Source of the DNA: Elusimicrobia bacterium GWA2_51_34
Lineage (GTDB): Bacteria > Elusimicrobiota > Elusimicrobia > Elusimicrobiales > UBA9959
DNA: 51,713 bases
Direction: 5' to 3'
Assembly: GCA_001799565.1 (NCBI GenBank)
Contig: MGTS01000007.1
Span: forward strand, 1 to 51,713
Positions 1 to 5,397 of the stretch are shown here, one piece after another (positions within the stretch are counted from its first letter, which is position 1; every line of letters starts with the position of its first letter). Below the pieces are notes generated by a model. The model saw only the letters and a program-made list of their open reading frames with translations, was not told the origin of the DNA and did not search any database. The position numbers were made by a program, and so were the translations under genes.

Positions 1-17
1 TTTCAAGATTGCGCCAA

Positions 18-78
18 TTTCACCATCATGTTGCGTTGGAAATGGGGATATTTTCACCATCATCTTGCATTGGATAAT
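18..78. repeat. Imperfect direct repeat at window start
   Basis: The motif TTTCACCATCATSTTGCRTT occurs near 17-36 and again near 54-73, each followed by GGA. This is a two-copy direct repeat upstream of the glycosyltransferase. No function can be assigned from the window. Confidence 0.5.
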
Positions 79-86
79 TCTCGGCC

Positions 87-1403
87 GTGGGGCAGTCTTA
101 TGTTTTATGTTATAATAAAATCGGAATATTTCATCGGTTAATAATTATTTTAATTAAGGGGCAATTTATCCTATCATTTCTCGCGAATTCAGCGCAGTTT
201 TTGCTTATTATATCCGGTATTTTATACTTGGTTCTCAGTTTCCGCGGTTTTTGGAGGATTCCAATGCCTCCGTACGCGCTTAAAAAACTGCGTTTCGCCC
301 TGCTTCTGCCTGCTTACAACGAGGAGAAAGTAATTAAATTTTCCGTGGAGAGCCTGCTTAAAATCGCATACCCCCGCGAATTGTTTGACGTTTTCGTAGT
401 GGCCGACCACTGCACCGACGGTACGGCCTTTATAGCGGCAGACCTTGGCGCTGCGGCGCTTGACTACTCGGGTTCCGGGCTTAAAGCCGGCAAAGGCAGG
501 GCGCTCAAGTGGGCCTCCGACAAGATCCTTGCCATGGAAAAGTATGACGCTTTGTGCTATTTTGACGCTGATTCCCTGGCGCACCCGGGTTTCCTTGAAG
601 CAATGAATAACCAGCTTAACGCCGGCGCAGAGGCGGCGCAGGGCCGCCAGCTCGCAAAAAATGAGAATTGCTGGCTGGCCCGTATTCTGGCCGCCGGCCA
701 CATAGTTACGAACAGGTTCTTTCAGCGCCCTAAACAGGCGCTAGGCCTGTCGGCCACGCTGCACGGCAAAGGCATGTGTTTCTCCGCCTCAGTCGCCGGG
801 CGGTTTCCCTGGGATGAACAATGTCTGACCGAGGACCTTGAGATGCAGATGCGCCTCATACGCTCGGGTGTGCGCATAGTCTGGGCTGAAGACGCCATCG
901 TTTATGACGAGGAGCCGGTCAACATTGAGCAGTATGTGCGCCGCGCCGTGCGTTGGACGCGCGGTTCGCTTGATACCGCCCGCAGGCACCTTTTAGCTTT
1001 GTGTTCAAGGGCCGTAAAAAAAGGCGACATCAGATCGTTTGAAGGCGCCCTGTATTGCGCCCAGGCCTACCGGCTTGGTCTTATAGCCGTTACCGCCGCC
1101 CTTATCTGGATTACCAGAGATTCTTTTAATCTTTTTGTCTGGTTGTATGCCAAACTGCCTGGTGTGGAATTCCCCATGAAGGCTGCCGCCATGCTGCCGT
1201 TTGCGCTATACCCTGCAGCGGCTTTGGTGATGGAAAAGGCCCGGCCGGAGCTTCTTATCGCTTATTTCCTTCAGCCGGCCCTGGGCATCCTGCGTCTGCC
1301 GGTTTTTGTGGCCGGCATGTTGAGGGGCAGAGCGTTTTGGGACAGAACGGAGCATGCAAGTCAGGTAGCCATAACGGATCTGGTTAACCAGGAGCATGGG
1401 TGA
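87..1403 (+). CDS. Family 2 glycosyltransferase, membrane-anchored
   Basis: This is probably a processive or polyprenyl-type GT2 enzyme that moves a sugar from a nucleotide-sugar at the inner membrane. A hydrophobic helix near residues 30-52 precedes the GT-A core. The core shows LLPAYNEE (nucleotide binding), a FDADS DxD-type metal site near residue 160, a TEDLEM motif near 248 and an RRAVRW motif (the QxxRW equivalent) near 284-290. Further hydrophobic segments follow at the C-terminus. Acceptor and donor cannot be read from the sequence. The start is uncertain: 87 is a GTG, and an ATG at 264 would remove the N-terminal helix, so an upstream start is preferred. It stands alone, with a 400-nt gap after it. 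Confidence 0.8.
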   Translation: MGQSYVLCYNKIGIFHRLIIILIKGQFILSFLANSAQFLLIISGILYLVLSFRGFWRIPMPPYALKKLRFALLLPAYNEEKVIKFSVESLLKIAYPRELFDVFVVADHCTDGTAFIAADLGAAALDYSGSGLKAGKGRALKWASDKILAMEKYDALCYFDADSLAHPGFLEAMNNQLNAGAEAAQGRQLAKNENCWLARILAAGHIVTNRFFQRPKQALGLSATLHGKGMCFSASVAGRFPWDEQCLTEDLEMQMRLIRSGVRIVWAEDAIVYDEEPVNIEQYVRRAVRWTRGSLDTARRHLLALCSRAVKKGDIRSFEGALYCAQAYRLGLIAVTAALIWITRDSFNLFVWLYAKLPGVEFPMKAAAMLPFALYPAAALVMEKARPELLIAYFLQPALGILRLPVFVAGMLRGRAFWDRTEHASQVAITDLVNQEHG

Positions 1404-1809
1404 TCAGCAGGCGCACTATTTGTTTTCCGAAGCGGACTTTCGCACGCGTATAAGGCAGTCGTAAGAATCCGGCGGCTTAGCCTGAAAGTTGCTGTTGCAA
1501 CTTTCCCTTTCGCAGTGCTCAAGGTGCGCTTCGCGCGGCATACTGGACGATGTCCGTGCCGTATCAGGCGCTATGCGCATCAGACGGCCACCTTCTAAAA
1601 CCTGGCGGCATTGCGCTTGGTTTTCGCCCCGCAACTGAGGGGAATCCTGGCCGTCTGATGGCCATGGGCCCTTGTTACGGCACCTGCGAAGGCATTGTGA
1701 TATTTTTATTTACCTGATTCCTTCATGGCAACTATATTGAAATACAGGATTCAGGTTAGCGGAATCTGATTGCTGACCTCTGGCCTCTGATCCCTTTCTT
1801 TTTTAGCTT
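1404..1809. other. Intergenic gap with short inverted words
   Basis: No convincing gene; a 72-codon reverse ORF here has no recognisable features. Near 1715-1800 there are degenerate words (CCTGATTCC / GGATTCAGG, then CTGACCTCTGGCCTCTGATC) resembling the word-type repeats found later in the window. They lie directly before the LptF/G start. Confidence 0.35.
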
Positions 1810-2898
1810 ATGAACAGGACATTGACCCGTTATATCGCGCGAAATTTCTGGGGGCCTTTTGCCCTGGGGCTTGGGGTTTTCACGGCGCTTCTTTTGTTCG
1901 GCAGTTTTTTTGATAAACTCAATTCCTTTATGAAAGCCGGCGCCGAGTCGGGATTGCTTGGCAGGTATCTGCTTTACCGGCTGCCTTTTTTTCTTGTAAA
2001 AATGACGCCCATGGCGACTCTTCTGGGAATTCTGTTCGCTTTAGGCGGAATGCTTGCGCGGGGCGAATGGAAAGCGGGCATGGCCGGAGGCTGGCGTCCG
2101 TTTGAAATGCTTAAACCGCTTTTACTCTGTTCGGTCCTGGCCGGTGTATTCCAACTGGTCCTGCAGGAGGCCGTCGCGCCCCGGTTTTATATGCGTTCGG
2201 AATTTCTTTTTGAAAGCAAGCTTCGCGGAAAGGAAAACTGGCAGCAATTGATAAAAAAAGACGTCGTTTTTTCCGCGGGGGAAGGTGTTTTTGTGACCGC
2301 GCATATTTTTAACGGCAGAGAAAACTCCATGGAGCGCGTGATAGCCAATATTTACCGTGACGGCAGGCTATTTATTGAAATAAGCGCGCGTTCGGCCATT
2401 TGGCAGGCGGCAGTCCGCCGCTGGGTTTTTAAGGACGGGGTGTTTATAAATTATGACGCCAGTTTAAAACCCGCAAGTTCCAGGTTCGCGTCTTATCAGT
2501 CTGATATTACCGTTCCGCCCGACAGTCTTGTGCTTGAACGGCTGGTGCCGGAGGGTGTTTCAATCGCGGATCTTCTACGGCGTGTGAAACGCCTGGGTGC
2601 CGTGGGCGCGCCTGTGGTAAGCGAGCTTACCATCCTTTATTGCAAGCTGGCCGCCCCGTTTGCCAACCTTGTAATGGCTCTTATAGGCGCCATGATGGTG
2701 CTGCTCATCCGGGGCGGAAGCCGCGTTTTAAACTTCGGTCTGGCCGTGGTGGTGGGTTTTATATTCTGGGCGGTGATAATAATGGGCCAGTCTTTGGGCG
2801 AAGCGGAGCTTTTTCGTCCATCTATAGCCGGTTTCGGGCCGCTGGTTATTTTTGCCTTTTTTTCGCTTTTAGGCCTGAAAAAAGCCAGGGTGTTTTAA
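1810..2898 (+). CDS. LptF/LptG family permease (YjgP/YjgQ)
   Basis: Inner-membrane subunit of the lipopolysaccharide export ABC transporter, which with LptB pulls LPS from the inner membrane into the Lpt bridge. The 362 residues fit the family. The N-terminus has the typical LTRYIARNF start and helices near residues 15-35, 55-80 and 100-120. A periplasmic beta-jellyroll region lies near 130-260, followed by three C-terminal helices (about 275-355). I cannot tell LptF from LptG. No partner permease or lptB is adjacent, so the gene may work with partners encoded elsewhere. An imperfect hairpin follows the stop. Confidence 0.88.
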   Translation: MNRTLTRYIARNFWGPFALGLGVFTALLLFGSFFDKLNSFMKAGAESGLLGRYLLYRLPFFLVKMTPMATLLGILFALGGMLARGEWKAGMAGGWRPFEMLKPLLLCSVLAGVFQLVLQEAVAPRFYMRSEFLFESKLRGKENWQQLIKKDVVFSAGEGVFVTAHIFNGRENSMERVIANIYRDGRLFIEISARSAIWQAAVRRWVFKDGVFINYDASLKPASSRFASYQSDITVPPDSLVLERLVPEGVSIADLLRRVKRLGAVGAPVVSELTILYCKLAAPFANLVMALIGAMMVLLIRGGSRVLNFGLAVVVGFIFWAVIIMGQSLGEAELFRPSIAGFGPLVIFAFFSLLGLKKARVF

Positions 2899-2900
2899 TT

Positions 2901-2920
2901 CAAATTCCCGTTGGAATTTG
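2901..2920 (+). terminator. Short hairpin after LptF/G gene
   Basis: CAAATTCC and GGAATTTG pair across a CGTT loop directly after the stop codon. There is no clear T-tract, so termination is only possible, not shown. Confidence 0.35.
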
Positions 2921-3128
2921 GATGGATGGCGCGGTTTTGGCGGGGGGGCGGTTCATACAATCCAAATGAGAAAGTTTTATCAATGTCGGCCACCGGACCG
3001 GGTTTTTCCGATACAATCTAAAAAATAAAAAACGGGAACTCGCGGCGGAAATTAATCCAAAAAATACGTTAAATATTGCTTTCCGGCCCAAAACAACACG
3101 ACATGAGGTTGTCGCGGTCGTCTGCTAG

Positions 3129-3345
3129 TATATTAAGGTGACAAATCGGTTAAATGAAGCGGTAACGCGATATTGCAGGCAATTTCCCGGTGACTTTATG
3201 TTTCAGCTTATGCGCCAGGAAACCGCAAACTTGACATCGCAATCTGCGATGTCAAGTTCCCCTGGCGGCCGCCGGGTGCGTCCTTATGCCTTCACGGCCA
3301 AATAAAAGTGCGCGGAATATTTGAGCGCAATGAGTTTAAAAGGGA
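3129..3345 (+). pseudogene. ORF6N-domain gene remnant with internal deletion
   Basis: Read in the frame that contains AAC at 3228, the DNA encodes pieces of an ORF6N protein: NRLNEAV, then FPGDFMFQL, then GGRRVRPYAFTAK. The intact copy at 3992-4537 and the truncated copy at 3476-3814 show the same order (LNQAVKR, FPEDFMFRL, APCAFTQNG). Right after AFTAK the frame stops, and the next bases match the C-terminal end of the intact copy (its FTAKEKRAKYLS). The middle and C-terminal half therefore appear to have been lost by a deletion between two TTCACGGC(C/T)AAA-like stretches. An in-frame stop at 3126 and absence of the N-terminus confirm decay. Confidence 0.75.
3228..3258. repeat. Perfect 14-bp inverted repeat, 3-nt centre, in ORF6N remnant
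   Basis: AACTTGACATCGCA (3228-3241) is followed by ATC and then its exact reverse complement (3245-3258). It sits at the same protein position (S-Q codons) as the inverted repeats in the two other ORF6N genes. Confidence 0.9.
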
Positions 3346-3475
3346 ACAATCCGTACGGTGCCACCGCGCCCCAAGCGCGACCGGCAACCATTGAAGGACC
3401 CTTTGCAAAATGTCGCCGCTCTTGCAAAGAAATTCGCCCAGGCGGCCTAAAAGGCGAGGTTTATTAAGGAATATT

Positions 3476-3814
3476 ATGCAAAATATTATTCAACCTGGTA
3501 CCGTTGAGAAAAGGATCTGTCTGATACGGGGGCAAAAAGTGATTTTGGACTGCGACCTGGCCGCTATTTATGGAGTACCTACCAGACGTCTTAATGAGCA
3601 GGTCAAGCGCAATAAGGATAAGTTTCCGGAAGATTTTGCTTTTCGGCTTACTCAACGTGAGGTCGCAGATTTGGCCGCGCAAACCGTGAAAACGGTCCGG
3701 CCGGTGATGCGGTCGCAATTTGCGACCGCATATAAAAGGAATCTCCGGTTTCCTCCGTACGCATTCACGGAGCATGGGGCCGTTATGGCGGCCAATGTGT
3801 TGAATATTAAATAA
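3476..3814 (+). CDS. ORF6N-domain protein, C-terminally truncated
   Basis: Phage-type DNA-binding regulator domain (ORF6N, of the KilA-N/Bro family context). The ATG at 3476 is chosen because AAGGA lies 7 nt upstream; upstream in-frame codons look non-native. The protein has IRGQKVILDCDLAAIYGV, then LNEQVKRN, FPEDFAFRL, RSQFATAY and PYAFTEHG. These are the same blocks as the intact neighbour at 3992. It stops after NVLNIK, at the point where full-length homologues continue with a helical region, so about 60 residues are missing. The stop codon overlaps the ATG of a cas3-like fragment, indicating that a recombination joined the two. The remaining 112 residues may still fold and bind DNA. Confidence 0.7.
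   Translation: MQNIIQPGTVEKRICLIRGQKVILDCDLAAIYGVPTRRLNEQVKRNKDKFPEDFAFRLTQREVADLAAQTVKTVRPVMRSQFATAYKRNLRFPPYAFTEHGAVMAANVLNIK
3707..3731. repeat. Perfect 11-bp inverted repeat inside truncated ORF6N gene
   Basis: ATGCGGTCGCA (3707-3717), centre ATT, then TGCGACCGCAT (3721-3731). It encodes the RSQFATA stretch. The arm sequence differs from those in the neighbouring ORF6N genes, yet pairing is complete. Confidence 0.9.
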
Positions 3815-3978
3815 TGGAAGAGAAAATATACGCGCACACCAAAACCAATCCGGGCGGAGTTTCCAGAGAGATGTTCTTTCCAAAGGGGGGTACAAATTGT
3901 ACATACCCTTTGGATATCTGTTCTACAGAACACTGCCTCCCTCGCCCGCCGCTTCGCCGAAGCCGCCGGCCTGTTTAG
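3814..3978 (+). pseudogene. Fragment of a second cas3 5' end
   Basis: A 54-codon ORF starts with ATG at 3814 inside the TAA of the ORF6N gene. Its first 15 residues (MEEKIYAHTKTNPGG) match the start of the intact Cas3 at 5398 (MSEKKYYAHTKTNPDG). Codon differences and one indel show a related allele, not a recent copy. After about 50 nt the similarity ends and the rest looks like unrelated sequence. I read it as the leftover 5' tip of a replaced or deleted cas3. Confidence 0.7.
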
Positions 3979-3991
3979 GGAGGATTAACCT

Positions 3992-4537
3992 ATGAAAGAA
4001 ATTGTGCCGGTGGAAATAATAGAAAGCAAAATACTTCTGTTGCGCGGCCGCAAGGTAATGCTGGACCGCGACTTGGCGGCGCTCTACGGTGTGGCAACAA
4101 AAGCGCTCAACCAGGCCGTGAAACGGAAGGCAAGACGTTTCCCGGAAGACTTTATGTTCCGTCTGACAAAGGCCGAAATGCGTAATTGGAAGTCACAGTT
4201 TGTGACTTCCAATTCCAGGGTTAAAATGGGGCTTCGCAAAGCTCCATGCGCTTTTACGCAAAACGGCATATCCATGCTCTCAAGTGTTTTAAACAGCGAA
4301 CGGGCGGTAAACGTGAATATCCAGATAATGCGCACTTTCACCCGTCTTATGGAAATCATCTCCGCACATAAAGATTTGGCGCGTCGGCTTGATAAACTGG
4401 AAAGCAAATACGACACGCAGTTTAAAATAGTCTTTGACGTGATCCGGGAATTAATGGCCGTGCCGGAAAAGCCCAAAAAACGCATCGGTTTCACGGCTAA
4501 AGAAAAGCGCGCGAAATATTTGAGTCCGGTGTGTTAA
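3992..4537 (+). CDS. ORF6N-domain protein, intact
   Basis: A 181-residue putative DNA-binding protein. The ORF6N domain covers about residues 5-100 (LRGRKVMLDRDLAALYGV, LNQAVKRK, FPEDFMFRL, KSQFVTSN, APCAFTQNG, SSVLNSERAV). A helical region follows near 105-155 (VNIQIMRTFTRLMEI, then HKDLARRLDKLE), then a basic tail. Such proteins occur in phages and as stand-alone genes in many bacterial genomes; DNA binding is inferred from the family and the partner is unknown. The start at 3992 has AGGA 10 nt upstream. It lies upstream of the NYN nuclease and the cas operon and could regulate either; the sequence does not prove this. Confidence 0.8.
   Translation: MKEIVPVEIIESKILLLRGRKVMLDRDLAALYGVATKALNQAVKRKARRFPEDFMFRLTKAEMRNWKSQFVTSNSRVKMGLRKAPCAFTQNGISMLSSVLNSERAVNVNIQIMRTFTRLMEIISAHKDLARRLDKLESKYDTQFKIVFDVIRELMAVPEKPKKRIGFTAKEKRAKYLSPVC
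4184..4214. repeat. Perfect 14-bp inverted repeat inside intact ORF6N gene
   Basis: AATTGGAAGTCACA (4184-4197), centre GTT, then TGTGACTTCCAATT (4201-4214). It encodes NWKSQFVTSN. Same location and 3-nt centre as in the other ORF6N copies, with different arm sequence. Confidence 0.92.
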
Positions 4538-4607
4538 AGAGGCATAATATAACCAGGGGGGAAATTGAAAATAGCCGGAAATGCCGATTTTAAGCCAAAA
4601 TCAAAGT

Positions 4608-4643
4608 GACACACCCTTGTCGCGTTGATGTGGTAGGATATTT
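4608..4643 (+). promoter_or_regulatory. 36-bp element, copy 1, before NYN gene
   Basis: Bases 4608-4643 are identical to 5243-5278. The block runs from GACACACCCTTGTCGCG to GGTAGGATATTT and ends 3 nt before the NYN start codon, where no Shine-Dalgarno is seen. The TAGGATATTT end could be part of a promoter -10 region for a leaderless or near-leaderless message. In this copy the flanking inverted repeat is imperfect. Confidence 0.6.
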
Positions 4644-4646
4644 GTT

Positions 4647-5120
4647 ATGAACAATTATGCTTTTATAGACAGCCAAAATCTTAACCTGGCAGTCCAGAAT
4701 ATGGGTTGGAGGCTGGATTTTTTGAAATTCAGGGTCTACCTTAAAGACAAGTATCATGTTTCCAAAGCTTTTTTATTTATTGGGTATATCCCGCAAAACC
4801 AGTCGTTGTATTCTAACCTTCAACAGCAGGGTTTTATCCTTATATTCAAGCCAACCCTGGCTCTTCCTGGCGGTGGCGTTAAGGGGAATGTGGACGCGGA
4901 ACTTGTCCTTCATTCAATGATTGAATTCCTAAACTATGAAAAAGCCGTCATTGTTACGAGTGACGGGGATTTTTTCTGTCTTGCTGATTATTTGGTCCGC
5001 AAGGATAAATTGTTGAAATTGCTCATTCCCGACCGGAACAAATATTCCTCGCTTTTTAGAAAGCTGATGCCGCATATTGTTTTTATGAACGATTTAAGGG
5101 GAAAACTGGAGTATAAATGA
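4647..5120 (+). CDS. NYN-domain (LabA/DUF88-type, PIN-like) putative ribonuclease
   Basis: A 157-residue single-domain protein of the NYN group, PIN-like folds expected to be metal-dependent RNases. Acidic residues are where the family has them: D8 in FIDSQNL, D83 in GNVDAELVL, and D106/D108 in VTSDGDF. There is no signal peptide or membrane segment, so it is cytoplasmic. The gene is monocistronic between the ORF6N gene and cas3, and shares its 36-bp upstream element with the region before cas3. That suggests shared control with the CRISPR operon. Its RNA substrate is unknown. A role in defence or in transcript control is inference. Confidence 0.85.
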   Translation: MNNYAFIDSQNLNLAVQNMGWRLDFLKFRVYLKDKYHVSKAFLFIGYIPQNQSLYSNLQQQGFILIFKPTLALPGGGVKGNVDAELVLHSMIEFLNYEKAVIVTSDGDFFCLADYLVRKDKLLKLLIPDRNKYSSLFRKLMPHIVFMNDLRGKLEYK

Positions 5121-5122
5121 AA

Positions 5123-5164
5123 GAGAGGCATTACCGCGGGACGGAACCCTTTGGCTTGCCTCTC
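5123..5164 (+). terminator. Inverted repeat after NYN gene
   Basis: GAGAGGCA (5123-5130) and TGCCTCTC (5157-5164) can pair around a 26-nt interior, just after the NYN stop. No long T-tract follows. It may end the NYN transcript. Confidence 0.35.
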
Positions 5165-5234
5165 ATCGTGATTCATATATATTATACCCCATTTTAAGCC
5201 AAAGTCAATGGCGGTTTTTATAAATTCAGTCAAA

Positions 5235-5278
5235 ATCAACGCGACACACCCTTGTCGCGTTGATGTGGTAGGATATTT
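5235..5278 (+). promoter_or_regulatory. 36-bp element, copy 2, with perfect 12-bp palindrome, before cas3
   Basis: ATCAACGCGACA (5235-5246), loop CACCCT, then TGTCGCGTTGAT (5253-5264) is a perfect inverted repeat. Bases 5243-5278 repeat the element at 4608-4643 exactly. It lies about 120 nt before cas3. The palindrome looks like an operator for a dimeric regulator; the nearby ORF6N or BRO-N proteins are obvious candidates, but this is inference. Confidence 0.6.
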
Positions 5279-5279
5279 A

Positions 5280-5310
5280 CCCCGCCCTTTTGGCCACGGC
5301 AAAAGGCGTG
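5280..5310. repeat. Short relative of the CCCCGCCCTTTTG hairpin
   Basis: CCCCGCCCTTTTG followed by GCCACGG and CAAAAGGCG forms a small hairpin. It resembles the larger CCCCGCCCTTTTGCC hairpins at 24415, 34820 and 43973 but with a short loop. Confidence 0.45.
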
Positions 5311-5313
5311 TAG

Positions 5314-5397
5314 ATGGCACTTGGGTTATATGGCTCCCGCAGTTACGCACCAAAAGAGCGGGGTTTGTATAAGTTTCAGCGGCAAAGACGAAAATAA
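5314..5397 (+). CDS. Possible 27-residue upstream ORF abutting cas3
   Basis: An ATG at 5314 opens a frame rich in Arg, Lys and Tyr that ends with TAA at 5395-5397, directly touching the cas3 ATG. cas3 itself has no obvious ribosome binding site, so translation through this ORF could feed re-initiation at cas3. An AAGG lies upstream of its ATG. It may equally be chance. Confidence 0.25.
   Translation: MALGLYGSRSYAPKERGLYKFQRQRRK

Noticed and set aside
1416-1634. 72-codon reverse ORF after the glycosyltransferase
   Set aside because: No ribosome site, no recognisable domain, and composition like the surrounding non-coding DNA.
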